A stretch of DNA of 64,000 bases. Source: Legionella sp. W10-070. Lineage in GTDB: Bacteria > Pseudomonadota > Gammaproteobacteria > Legionellales > Legionellaceae. Positions 55,632-64,000 of this stretch are shown one piece after another. The notes beneath the pieces were generated by a model, which worked only from the letters and a program-made list of their open reading frames with translations, ran no database searches and was not told the origin of the DNA. Location: assembly GCF_900640175.1 (NCBI RefSeq), contig NZ_CAAAJC010000010.1:1-64000 (forward strand). Reading direction: 5' to 3'. The translations under genes were made by a program, and so were the position numbers. How positions within the stretch are numbered: the stretch's first letter is position 1; every line of letters begins with the position of its first letter.

Positions 55632-58295
55632 TTAATGTGTTACAGGATTGGGTTTATCACTATCAATACCATAACGTTTCATTGCATCAATTATTATTGA
55701 TTTAGGTAACTCGCCTTGTTGAACCAGGGCATCTAATGCAGCTAAAACAATAAATTTGGCATCAACTTCAAAGAAATGGCGCAAGCGCTGACGTGTGTCG
55801 CTACGGCCATAACCATCCGTCCCCAACGTAGTAAACGGCGCAGAGATAAAGGGTCTAATTTGTTCAGCATAGATACGCATATAATCCGTTGCGGCAATCA
55901 CCGGTCCCTTTCGGCCAGTAAGCAGTTTACTGACATAACTTTGCCCAGGAGTACTCTCAGGATGCATGCGATTATGCCGTTCGACATCTAACCCATCTCG
56001 TCTTAATTCATTAAAACTTGTCACACTCCAAATATCTGCAGTTACCTTAAAGTCTTCCTTAAGCATTTTTGCTGCAGTAATGACTTCTCGCAGGATGGTG
56101 CCGCTACCCATTAATTGAACATGGTGTTTGCCTTGCTTATCGCTTTTTTGCAATAAATACATCCCTTTTATAATGCCTTCTTCCACGCCTGCCGGCATCT
56201 CAGGATGAGAATAATTTTCATTCATAACGGTAATGTAATAAAAAACATTATCTTGCTTTTCATACATCCGATACAAACCATGCTGGATAATCACCGCCAA
56301 TTCATAAGCATAGGTCGGATCATAAGCAACGCAGTTAGGAATAGTCGAGGCCATGATAAGACTATGGCCGTCTTGATGCTGTAGACCTTCGCCAGCCAAA
56401 GTCGTTCGACCTGCAGTACCCCCTAATAAAAAGCCGCGAGCCTGCATATCACCAGCAGCCCAAGCCAAATCACCAATACGCTGGAAACCAAACATAGAGT
56501 AATAAATATAGAAAGGAATCATTGCCAATTTATTGGAACTATAGGAGGTAGCAGCCGCTATCCATGAGCAAAACGCACCTGCTTCATTAATTCCTTCTTC
56601 CAGAATTTGGCCATCTTTAGCTTCGCGATAATACATCACCTGCTCGTGATCAACAGGCGTATATAACTGCCCTACTGGTGAATAGATACCAATTTGGCGG
56701 AACAAACCTTCCATCCCGAAGGTACGGCATTCATCTGGAACAATGGGAACAATTCTCGCTCCCAGCGCTTTATCTTTAAGTAAAACAGAAAGGAGGCGTA
56801 CAAAAGCCATCGTTGTAGAGATTTCGCGCTCTCCTGTACTTTGGAGCAAGGCTGAAAAAGCGGATAACGCTGGAATTGTTAGAGGTTCAAACTTACTGGT
56901 ACGCGCTGGCAAATAGCCACCCAACGCCTCTCGCTGTTTTCGCAAATACTGAATTTCCGGACTTTGATCATCGGGACGATAGAATGGAATTTCTGTTATT
57001 TTGTCGTCGCTAACAGGAATACTAAATCGGTCTCTGAATGCCCGTAACTGCTCAATAGACATTTTCTTCTGTTGATGTGTAATGTTTTGACCTTCACCAG
57101 CAGCTCCCATACCATAACCCTTGATTGTTTTAGCAAGAATTATCGTAGGACTTCCTTGGTGCTCAACAGCCTGGGCATAGGCAGCATACACTTTTTGCGG
57201 ATCATGGCCTCCACGATTTAAGCGCCATATTTCCTCATCAGTCATATTTTCGACCATTTTTTTAAGCTCTGGGTATTGGCCAAAAAAATGCTCGCGAACA
57301 TAAGCACCATCATTTGCTTTATAAGCCTGATAGTCACCGTCCACACATTCTTCCATCCGCTTTTGCATGATTCCTTTGTCATCACGTGCAAATAATGGAT
57401 CCCAACGTCCGCCCCATATCACTTTGATGACATTCCAGCCAGCACCGCGGAATAATCCTTCAAGCTCCTGGATAATTTTGCCGTTACCCCGTACCGGCCC
57501 ATCAAGACGCTGTAAATTACAGTTAACTACAAAAATTAAATTATCCAGTTTTTCCCTGGCAGCAATTGTTAAAGCACCTACTGATTCAGGTTCATCCATT
57601 TCACCATCACCAAGAAATGCCCAGACTTTACGTCCTTGCGCCTGGATTAAACCGCGGTTTTCAAGATACTTAAGGAATCGTGCCTGATAAATAGCCTGTA
57701 GAGGGCCTAACCCCATGGAAACAGTAGGAAATTGCCAGAAGTCCCCCATAAGCCAGGGATGAGGATAAGATGAAAGCCCATTCACCTCTACTTCTTGCCT
57801 GAACTTATCCAGTTGTTGCTCTGTCAGCCTGCCTTCAAGAAATGCGCGCGCATAAATTCCAGGTGAAGAATGTCCTTGAAAATAAACCAAATCCCCACCA
57901 TTGTTTCCTTCCGCTCCCTTAAAAAAATAATTAAATCCTGTTTCATACAAGGTCGATGAGGAAGCATAAGAAGCAATATGCCCTCCCAACTCAGGGGCAT
58001 ATTTACCTGCTCTCAAAACCATAGCCACCGCATTCCAACGAATCAATGCACTGATCCGTTTGCCAATGCCTTCATCGGGGGGCATCAGTTTTTCTTCATA
58101 TGGTTTAATTGTATTGCGATAAGGAGTATTAATTGAGCTTCCGAGCTTCACACCTTCCGCACCGGCCTTTTTCACAAGCTCCTGCAAAAGAAATGCAGCA
58201 CGCTCATTCCCATCAGTGGAAAGCACAGCCTGCAAGGCATCTAGCCATTCACGTGTTTCAGTTGGATCGATATCGTTACTATTTTCATATAACAT
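55632..58295 (-). CDS. aceE: Pyruvate dehydrogenase E1
   Basis: AceE is the homodimeric, thiamine-diphosphate E1. It decarboxylates pyruvate and acetylates E2. The product has 887 residues, the normal size. ThDP motif GDGEMDEPES is followed by NLIFVVNCNLQRLDGPVRGN. GHSSPGIYARAFLEGRL and GLQHQDGHSLIMAS are conserved. GAGGA precedes the start. It is first in aceE-aceF-lpd; no pdhR is adjacent. Confidence 0.96.
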   Translation of the reverse strand: MLYENSNDIDPTETREWLDALQAVLSTDGNERAAFLLQELVKKAGAEGVKLGSSINTPYRNTIKPYEEKLMPPDEGIGKRISALIRWNAVAMVLRAGKYAPELGGHIASYASSSTLYETGFNYFFKGAEGNNGGDLVYFQGHSSPGIYARAFLEGRLTEQQLDKFRQEVEVNGLSSYPHPWLMGDFWQFPTVSMGLGPLQAIYQARFLKYLENRGLIQAQGRKVWAFLGDGEMDEPESVGALTIAAREKLDNLIFVVNCNLQRLDGPVRGNGKIIQELEGLFRGAGWNVIKVIWGGRWDPLFARDDKGIMQKRMEECVDGDYQAYKANDGAYVREHFFGQYPELKKMVENMTDEEIWRLNRGGHDPQKVYAAYAQAVEHQGSPTIILAKTIKGYGMGAAGEGQNITHQQKKMSIEQLRAFRDRFSIPVSDDKITEIPFYRPDDQSPEIQYLRKQREALGGYLPARTSKFEPLTIPALSAFSALLQSTGEREISTTMAFVRLLSVLLKDKALGARIVPIVPDECRTFGMEGLFRQIGIYSPVGQLYTPVDHEQVMYYREAKDGQILEEGINEAGAFCSWIAAATSYSSNKLAMIPFYIYYSMFGFQRIGDLAWAAGDMQARGFLLGGTAGRTTLAGEGLQHQDGHSLIMASTIPNCVAYDPTYAYELAVIIQHGLYRMYEKQDNVFYYITVMNENYSHPEMPAGVEEGIIKGMYLLQKSDKQGKHHVQLMGSGTILREVITAAKMLKEDFKVTADIWSVTSFNELRRDGLDVERHNRMHPESTPGQSYVSKLLTGRKGPVIAATDYMRIYAEQIRPFISAPFTTLGTDGYGRSDTRQRLRHFFEVDAKFIVLAALDALVQQGELPKSIIIDAMKRYGIDSDKPNPVTH

Positions 58296-58320
58296 GAATG
58301 TTCCTCATTATTTCAGGATC

Positions 58321-58701
58321 TCAGCGGCAACCTGGCGCAACTCGCAGGCTTTTATAAACCATTCCACTACAAGCCTGCATGCAAACCTGATAATCCGCCT
58401 GGCAATTACAAGTAGTTTTGCGGCATTGTAGTGGATCACGGAAGGAATTCAACTGAAGTGTGAGAAATTCTCCTTTAACACAAACCTCATGTTTATAATG
58501 GTTGTATTTTTTTATCGCTGATTTATTAGAAAAAGAACAGCATTGAGGGCAATTATTACGACAAGCCTGCTTGCAACTAGCGGCCTTGTTTTGACAAGAT
58601 ACCTGACAGGCAGCTATTTTATTCTTTTCCTGAACCGTCATGGTATGAATACAGGAAACAAGAAAAACACTCGCTAAAAGCAACGTAATAATTTTAATCA
58701 T
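58321..58701 (-). CDS. Cysteine-rich lipoprotein
   Basis: The product has 126 residues with 15 cysteines. The signal MIKIITLLLASVFLVSC is a lipobox with the lipidated cysteine at 17. Cysteines then come in regular Cx3C pairs (ACQVSCQ, SCKQACRNNCPQCC) and again near the end (TCNCQADYQVCMQAC). Charged, lysine-rich spacers separate the two blocks. No known domain was recognised. The pattern suggests a disulfide-bonded helical hairpin or metal binding in the periplasm. It lies 25 bases before aceE on the same strand but is unlikely to share its function. Confidence 0.75.
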   Translation of the reverse strand: MIKIITLLLASVFLVSCIHTMTVQEKNKIAACQVSCQNKAASCKQACRNNCPQCCSFSNKSAIKKYNHYKHEVCVKGEFLTLQLNSFRDPLQCRKTTCNCQADYQVCMQACSGMVYKSLRVAPGCR

Positions 58702-58767
58702 AATTAATTCATCAGTTTGTTATTAAATTCCGTTTTAAGAAACTCTGACCGCCCCTGTGTATACAAC

Positions 58768-59520
58768 TTATAACCAGGCAACCAAAGTAAATAATGCCAG
58801 GAAAACCAAGTAAACTATTAACGCATATTCTACAAGATTTTCTGCATAAGGCATTTGTATGACTTCCATTTCATCCGTTTTGGCGGCAAGCAGTCCTCCC
58901 TGACTAAGCAATAAATAATTTTTATCAGGCGAGGCAAAAAACATCCCTATCCAAAAGCGTATTCCTTTTTGAAAATTGCCCACCAACAAATAAAGAAGCA
59001 CAGTAAGCCTTGCAGGAACCCAATCAAGGAGATCTGTAAGCATCTGAGCAAGCCTGGTAGTTAATGATTGTGTTCTGGATAGAGAAATCAAGCGGTAAAC
59101 AAGAACCCCCAAAGGACCAGCTGCTATATACCAGAAAATTACAGCGAAAAGCCCACCGTTAACTTTTGCAAAATAATTACCAGTTATTACTTCATCCTCA
59201 CCTTCTTCACCCTCTCTAACAGGATAAAAAGGATTTTCAGGACCAAGGCAATAATAAAAAATTACTAAATGGAGTAACAAACCAACGAATCCAAACAGCC
59301 AATGACCCAAAATAGCCAACACCAACCAGGTCAGCAAGAGCAACGGCAATACAACAGCAGATAAAATAAAAATTTCACTGAATAAAGAGATTTCAGTTTT
59401 TGGCAATCTCTGACTAATGCCGGTAAAATAAGACGAAAACCAATGAAATCGACTATGAGATATCCTATGAATCAAAAAACGTTCGCTCAATAAACAAAGG
59501 ACGATAACTAATAATTTCAT
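58768..59520 (-). CDS. ampE: AmpE-like inner membrane protein
   Basis: The product has 250 residues with four to five membrane segments. ITGNYFAKVNGGLFAVIFWY followed by AAGPLGVLVYRL is the AmpE signature, and DLLDWVPARLTVLLY is the conserved cytoplasmic/periplasmic loop. AmpE was described as a sensor or modulator in beta-lactamase control, but its role is unsettled. ampD is not adjacent. It starts 2 bases after the antiporter gene. Confidence 0.85.
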   Translation of the reverse strand: MKLLVIVLCLLSERFLIHRISHSRFHWFSSYFTGISQRLPKTEISLFSEIFILSAVVLPLLLLTWLVLAILGHWLFGFVGLLLHLVIFYYCLGPENPFYPVREGEEGEDEVITGNYFAKVNGGLFAVIFWYIAAGPLGVLVYRLISLSRTQSLTTRLAQMLTDLLDWVPARLTVLLYLLVGNFQKGIRFWIGMFFASPDKNYLLLSQGGLLAAKTDEMEVIQMPYAENLVEYALIVYLVFLALFTLVAWL

Positions 59521-59522
59521 TT

Positions 59523-60692
59523 CTAATCCTTACGCATTTTATCAGACAAAGCGATTGGTGTCGGGTACTTCAACACAACCAGGTAAGAGGAAACAATAAA
59601 GGTCAGAATAGTTGTGGCTTGTATAAGATTTGCCGCCACTTCCGAAATTAGCCTGGTGCTTAATGCAATACTTGCCACCAAAAGAGAAAATTCGCTTGCC
59701 TGACCTAAACGTAAACCGACTTCCCTCGCTACAGGTTTTTTTTCACCCGCCCTTGATAATAGAAAATTAAATAGTAGTGGCTTAATCAGTAACATTAAAA
59801 ACGCCAATATACAAGCTGGTATGACCACCTGGGCTCCAAAACTAAAATTAAAGGTAGCACCAATTGAAAAGAAAAACATTACCAGAAAAAAATCGCGCAA
59901 AGGTTTCAGGCTTTCGGCTATATAAAGAGAAATGGGACTCGACGCCAAAGCTACACCCGCTACAAAAGCCCCTATATCTTCAGATAATCCGAGCTTCTGT
60001 GCAAGAAATGACATTCCCAAGCACCAGCCAATTGACAGCAGAAAAACATACTCCTGAGTTCTATCAAAACGAGCCAGTAATTTTACAAGAACATACCGTT
60101 CTACGGCGAACCCAAAAAGCGTGAGTCCGGGTAAAGCAAGTCCTACCAAAATCAAATCATTCCAGGAAAAACCCGCCCCCTGTGCGCCGTTAATAAGAAT
60201 TAACACAATAATAGCAATAACGTCTTGCATCAGGAGAACACTTATCATGACCTCACCAGTATGTTGATGATGCAAAATTGTTGTGGGTAACAGCTTTAAT
60301 CCAATGATGGTACTTGAAAACATCATTGCCGCCCCCAAAATCATCGACTCGGTAACGCTCAAGCCGAACCAACGCCCTATCAGGTAGGCAATAACGGCAA
60401 ATAACACTGAACTTACGATAGCAATCCAGGTTATTTTTCTTAGCATATGCACGAGGTTTTGAGGCTGGAGATGCAGACCTAACAAGAAAAGCAGAAATAC
60501 GATGCCAATATCTCCTACCTGCTGGACTACGCTGATATCTGAAACCAGCCTTAACCCCCATGGACCTAGAGCAGCACCCAATAAAATATACGCAACAAGT
60601 AGAGATTGCTTGGTATATAAAACTATAGTTGAAAATACAGCTGCGCCTGCAAAAATTAAAAATATGGTATAAAAAACTGCCCCGGTATGCAT
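59523..60692 (-). CDS. CPA2-family cation:proton antiporter
   Basis: The product has 389 residues with about 12-13 membrane segments. VGDIGIVFLLFLLGLHLQPQ and LLMQDVIAIIVLILI are Kef/Na+-H+ antiporter motifs; LSEDIGAFVAGVALASSP is the conserved ED segment. The cytoplasmic RCK/TrkA-N domain of KefB/C is absent, so it is a short CPA2 form (KefB-like or YbaL-like core). The ion is not determinable. It is coupled to ampE downstream. Confidence 0.82.
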   Translation of the reverse strand: MHTGAVFYTIFLIFAGAAVFSTIVLYTKQSLLVAYILLGAALGPWGLRLVSDISVVQQVGDIGIVFLLFLLGLHLQPQNLVHMLRKITWIAIVSSVLFAVIAYLIGRWFGLSVTESMILGAAMMFSSTIIGLKLLPTTILHHQHTGEVMISVLLMQDVIAIIVLILINGAQGAGFSWNDLILVGLALPGLTLFGFAVERYVLVKLLARFDRTQEYVFLLSIGWCLGMSFLAQKLGLSEDIGAFVAGVALASSPISLYIAESLKPLRDFFLVMFFFSIGATFNFSFGAQVVIPACILAFLMLLIKPLLFNFLLSRAGEKKPVAREVGLRLGQASEFSLLVASIALSTRLISEVAANLIQATTILTFIVSSYLVVLKYPTPIALSDKMRKD

Positions 60693-60957
60693 AAGCTTTA
60701 TGCCTCAAAAATCTAATCAACAACGGTATTATCAGCCTATCAGATAGACGAATCTCTTCTCATTTACCTCTCGACGCCTTAAATTTGGTAGCCCCAATTT
60801 TGAGAGGCTCAGACTCTGTACACTTATTTTTATCAACTGCAAATTGAGATTAATTTGATCAAAACGTCGCTTCGTTAAAAGATAAATGTACAGCGCGCCT
60901 AGAATACCACATATTAGTCCTATTCAACTATTTGAAAACTGTCATAATCTAATTTTG

Positions 60958-61947
60958 TTAATGGTAACCTTCCTGTGATTTACCACGAAATACATGATAG
61001 GCATAACTGGTATAAGCTAATAAAATCGGCAATATAATAACAACACCCACCAAAATGAAGATTAACGTGGAATCAGGAGCAGCCCCTTCCCAAATTGTAA
61101 TTTCATGAGGAATCAAATAAGGGTAAACGCTAATTGCAATTCCTGTATAAGAACACAGGAATATAATGATACTATAAAAAAAAGGTTTAACCTCATGATT
61201 TTTTGATAAATTTTTCCATGTTAATACAATCATAAACGCTGTAACAAGAGGCAAAGGAGATAAAAGCAGCATATTGGGAAAGCTATACCAGCGACTAAAT
61301 ATTTCAGGGTTGTGCAAGGGGGTCCAAATGCTCACAAAAACCAAAAAAATACTCACCAATACCAATAGTCCCTTTGCAAGATGCCTCATTTTCCTCTGTA
61401 ATTGGGACTCACTTTTTATAATCATCCAGGTAGCACCCAATAAGCCGTAACCACATATTAACGCGATCCCTGTAAGCAGACTGAATGGTGTTAGCCAATC
61501 GGTCTCATTAATCGTCAATGCCCCTTTATCAATTGGAAACCCTTGAACAAAACACCCCAGTACCACTCCCTGAAAAAAGGCAGCAGCAATAGAACTGATA
61601 GCAAATGACCAGTTCCATAAAGGTTTGGTTCGCTCTGCCTTGAAACGAAATTCAAAACAGACTCCTCTGAAAATTAACGCAATTAACATCAGCATCAGAG
61701 GCATATAAAGGATAGGAAGCAATAAGCCATATACAATAGGAAACGCACCATATAACATGGCGCCACCAAAAACCAGCCAGGTCTCATTGCCATCCCACAC
61801 AGGCGCAATAGAGTTCATCATTTGATCCCGTTCACGCTCACTTTCCGTGAAAGGAAATAAAATACCGATCCCTAAATCAAAACCGTCCAAAATAACATAC
61901 ATTATGATAATGAAGGCTAAGATGCCTGCAAATATAAAAGGAAGCAT
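60958..61947 (-). CDS. cydB: Cytochrome bd-type quinol oxidase subunit II
   Basis: This is the smaller subunit of the bd oxidase in the inner membrane. The product has 329 residues, shorter than the E. coli CydB (379) and close to CioB. YVILDGFDLGIGILFPF and the WDGNETWLVFGG motif are conserved. It starts on the last base of the cydA stop (1-base overlap). Confidence 0.92.
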   Translation of the reverse strand: MLPFIFAGILAFIIIMYVILDGFDLGIGILFPFTESERERDQMMNSIAPVWDGNETWLVFGGAMLYGAFPIVYGLLLPILYMPLMLMLIALIFRGVCFEFRFKAERTKPLWNWSFAISSIAAAFFQGVVLGCFVQGFPIDKGALTINETDWLTPFSLLTGIALICGYGLLGATWMIIKSESQLQRKMRHLAKGLLVLVSIFLVFVSIWTPLHNPEIFSRWYSFPNMLLLSPLPLVTAFMIVLTWKNLSKNHEVKPFFYSIIIFLCSYTGIAISVYPYLIPHEITIWEGAAPDSTLIFILVGVVIILPILLAYTSYAYHVFRGKSQEGYH

Positions 61948-63311
61948 TATTTTTTTTCTCCCCTGTTGTCTGTCATATATTGGAATGAATGATGCTCAAC
62001 TTCATGGCTTGCCATCGGTCCGCGACGGATAGTTTTCATCAGGTAATAGAGATAAAAACTAAAGACAATCCCATAAGCAAGGATTAAAAGTGTCAACGAA
62101 ATAATCACTTCTTCCATTCCTATCGCAGACACAGCCTCTTTTGTTCGCATCAGATTGTAGACTACCCATGGCTGACGTCCTATTTCAGCAGTTAACCACC
62201 CGGCAATAGTCGCCACAAATCCCAAAGGAGCCATAAAAAGGCATAATTGATGAAATTTTCTTGAAGTGTAAAATGTTTGGCGAAAACGCAGAAATAAAGC
62301 AATCAACGTCGTAGCTAACATTAATAGCCCTATGCCTACCATGATTCTGAAAGAAAAAAAGACCGGAGCAACCAAAGGCTGGTCAGCTCGGCTTACTGAT
62401 TTCAAGCCAATCATCTCCCCTTCCAGCTCATGGGTATTAAGTAGACTTGCCAGTTTAGGGATCTCCAGGGTGTAATTATTTTTCTGTTCTACCTGAGACG
62501 GCCATGCAAAGATCAAAAATGGCGCCCCACGCTGTGTTTCCCAAACCCCTTCCATCGCGGCAGTTTTAAGCGGCTGATATTGATGCACAGCGAGTCCCAC
62601 AGTATCCCCCATATACATCTGGGCAGGAACCACAATTAATGCAGCCCACATGGCAAAGGAAAGACATTTCTGAGCCACATCAATGTGCCTGTTTTTCAGA
62701 AGAAAATAGCTGGAAACAGCCGCTATCACAAAAGAGGTGGTTGTATAAGAGGCCAATAACATATGAATCATTCGAGGAATAAAAACAGGATTAAACAGAG
62801 CATCCCACCAACTGGAAACAATATATTGCCCGTTTTCTATTTCATATCCGGACGGTACCTGCATCCAGGAATTAGCCGATAAAATCCAGAAAGCAGAAAT
62901 TGTGGTGCCTATTGCCACCAGTAAAGTCGCTAAAAAATGTAAATTTCGGGGCACTTTATTCCAACCAAATAGCATCACGCCCAAAAACCCGGCTTCAAGG
63001 AAAAAAGCAGTCAGCGTCTCATAAGCAAACAAGGCACCCAGAACATTTCCAAAACGAGTGATGAAAGGCCCGAAGTTAGTTCCTATTTGATAAGCTAAAA
63101 CGATGCCTGAGACCACGCCCATACCGAAAGTCAACGCAAAAATCTTCGTCCAGAACTTACAGATTTTTAAGTAAATGTTTTTTTGCGTTTTAAGCCATAC
63201 GCCTTCCATGATAACCAGGAATATCGCCAGACCCAAATTAAGCGTTGGGAAAAGAATATGGAACCCTATGCTGAAAGCGAACTGTACTCTTGATAGAATT
63301 TCTACAATCAT
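61947..63311 (-). CDS. cydA: Cytochrome bd-type quinol oxidase subunit I, CIO-like
   Basis: Subunit I carries haems b558, b595 and d and oxidises quinol, reducing O2 without proton pumping. The product has 454 residues. Haem-ligand histidines are H18 (IGFHILF) and H183 (RMIHMLLASY); conserved acids are E98 and E106 (YETLTAFFLEAGF). GRQPWVVYNLMRT is the usual motif. The Q-loop is short, as in the cyanide-insensitive (CIO) subgroup. The order cydA-cydB is standard. Confidence 0.92.
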   Translation of the reverse strand: MIVEILSRVQFAFSIGFHILFPTLNLGLAIFLVIMEGVWLKTQKNIYLKICKFWTKIFALTFGMGVVSGIVLAYQIGTNFGPFITRFGNVLGALFAYETLTAFFLEAGFLGVMLFGWNKVPRNLHFLATLLVAIGTTISAFWILSANSWMQVPSGYEIENGQYIVSSWWDALFNPVFIPRMIHMLLASYTTTSFVIAAVSSYFLLKNRHIDVAQKCLSFAMWAALIVVPAQMYMGDTVGLAVHQYQPLKTAAMEGVWETQRGAPFLIFAWPSQVEQKNNYTLEIPKLASLLNTHELEGEMIGLKSVSRADQPLVAPVFFSFRIMVGIGLLMLATTLIALFLRFRQTFYTSRKFHQLCLFMAPLGFVATIAGWLTAEIGRQPWVVYNLMRTKEAVSAIGMEEVIISLTLLILAYGIVFSFYLYYLMKTIRRGPMASHEVEHHSFQYMTDNRGEKK

Positions 63312-63633
63312 ATAACCACCCTCAAAAATGGTAATACATCAGAAATGATCAGCAGCGGTACTGTCCACCTGAAAAAGCTAGGTTATTGTAAGTTAGAAAC
63401 TTTTGTCCACTGGGTTCCAATAAACTATCATGTTAATTTTAGATTTACCACTAATGATATTAATTTGGCGGCGATTAAAACTGCGGTTTTTCCTTGAAAG
63501 TCATAACCCCCTTACTTTAGATACAGAATAGACAATAAGTAATCAAGATGATAATATTTTTAATTTGGCTTCTTGCATGATTGTCGAATTGCAATAGTCA
63601 CCTTGATTTCAAAGTTCAGGAGTTAAACAATCG
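63312..63633. other. Gene-free stretch between cydA and the MFS gene
   Basis: These 322 bases between divergent genes hold the truncated repeat copy G at 63467-63510 and otherwise nothing recognised. Confidence 0.55.
63467..63510. repeat. Dispersed repeat family 1, truncated copy G
   Basis: It reads GGCGGCGATTAAAACTGCGG and then TTTTTCCTTGAAAGTCATAA, the family's left half. It stops where the internal palindrome should begin, and no right end is present. Confidence 0.7.
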
Positions 63634-64000
63634 ATGGATTTAAGCAGCACGCAACCTGCCTCCCCTAATAATACCCGCCTTAAATACCTGTTACCCTGGA
63701 TCGTATGGGGTCTGGGCTGTCTATTCTATTTCTACGAATGTTTGCTTCAAGTATCACCCAGTGTTATGAGCTCTGAACTTATGCATGATTTTAGCGTCAC
63801 CAGCCAGACGCTTGGTATTTTGTCAGGCGTTTATTTTTACTCTTATGCTGCCATGCAATTACCTGGCGGTGTATTGATGGATTATTTTGGACCTCAACGC
63901 CTGTTAACAATAGCGACTTCGATTTGTGCTGTCAGCACAATTTTCTTTGGTCTTACTGACAGTTTTATTATGGCTTGTCTGGCCCGTTTAATGATTGGTT
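63634..64000 (+). CDS. MFS transporter, N-terminal part (cut by window end)
   Basis: The frame opens at the ATG at 63634, after AGGAG, and runs off the window after 122 codons. It encodes the first three to four membrane segments of a major facilitator. YLLPWIVWGLGCLFYFYECL and LGILSGVYFYSYAAMQLPGG, then VLMDYFGPQRLL (the helix 2-3 motif DxxGxR/Q), mark the ACS/phosphate-sugar type branch. Legionella carry many such carriers for host nutrients; the substrate is not known. Confidence 0.8.
   Translation, partial: MDLSSTQPASPNNTRLKYLLPWIVWGLGCLFYFYECLLQVSPSVMSSELMHDFSVTSQTLGILSGVYFYSYAAMQLPGGVLMDYFGPQRLLTIATSICAVSTIFFGLTDSFIMACLARLMIG

Noticed and set aside
55132-55635. 167-codon open frame antisense to aceF
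   Set aside because: Its Ser/Thr/Ile-rich sequence is what the reverse of repeated lipoyl-domain codons gives; aceF is certain.
57367-57687. 106-codon open frame antisense to aceE
   Set aside because: Shadow of the aceE coding sequence.
1-64000. CRISPR arrays, tRNA or rRNA genes
   Set aside because: The intergenic stretches were read for regular spacer repeats and tRNA cloverleaf ends; none was found. The dispersed repeats are not regularly spaced.

Overview
The window looks like chromosome of a gammaproteobacterium of the genus Legionella, probably not L. pneumophila. The DNA is AT-rich. Gene content includes an LssY-like DedA/PAP2 protein followed by an LssZ-like protein, a remnant of a Legionella-type beta-barrel outer membrane protein, a pilBCD cluster, a cyanide-insensitive-type bd oxidase, and several effector-like orphan genes. 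No tRNA, rRNA, CRISPR array or intact prophage was seen. The species call is inference from family recognition, not from a database search.

Layout. (1) 1-7.0 kb is an accessory, decayed region: pieces of IS3-type and IS21-type transposition genes, an ABC ATPase fragment, a cluster of three perfect DnaA boxes, a 145-165 bp direct repeat, a frameshifted and internally deleted outer membrane protein gene, a secreted DUF1566 protein, a long Nudix protein and an asparagine-rich effector-like protein. (2) 7.0-15.6 kb is a minus-strand block for fatty acid synthesis and its usual partners: yceD-like, rpmF, plsX, fabH, fabD, fabG, acpP, fabF, mltG, tmk, holB. (3) 15.9-23.4 kb holds mnmA and erpA on the plus strand, then an L,D-transpeptidase, dnaQ, rnhA, an SDR, an aldehyde dehydrogenase and hutU on the minus strand. 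(4) 23.7-31.2 kb holds two MFS-type transporters, a VOC protein, rlpA, and the dacC-dat-ybeD-lipB cluster. (5) 31.2-37.4 kb holds lssY/lssZ-like genes, a second L,D-transpeptidase, hpt and small conserved genes. (6) 37.5-41.3 kb is pilB-pilC-pilD. (7) 42.8-52.1 kb holds ppsR, prpB-prpC-prpD, a flavoprotein of unusual architecture, pncA, pncB and two small genes. (8) 52.5-64 kb holds aceE-aceF-lpd, a cysteine-rich lipoprotein, ampE, a CPA2 antiporter, cydAB and the start of an MFS transporter.

How the genes work together. The fab block makes acyl-ACP and links it to phospholipid synthesis through PlsX. LipB takes octanoyl-ACP to lipoylate the PDH E2 (AceF) encoded about 23 kb away. The prp genes dispose of propionyl-CoA, PDH feeds the TCA cycle, and CydAB accepts electrons from quinol. 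Envelope remodelling genes are numerous: MltG, RlpA, DacC, Dat and two L,D-transpeptidases.

The least explained signals are in the intergenic DNA. A dispersed palindromic repeat family has seven copies or partial copies, and one copy (28039-28200) is flanked by a perfect 9-bp direct repeat, as expected of a transposed miniature element. A separate 171-bp element with near-perfect 21-bp terminal inverted repeats sits between pncB and pncA and touches the pncA start codon. Both look like non-autonomous mobile elements. I found no convincing new multi-gene system.
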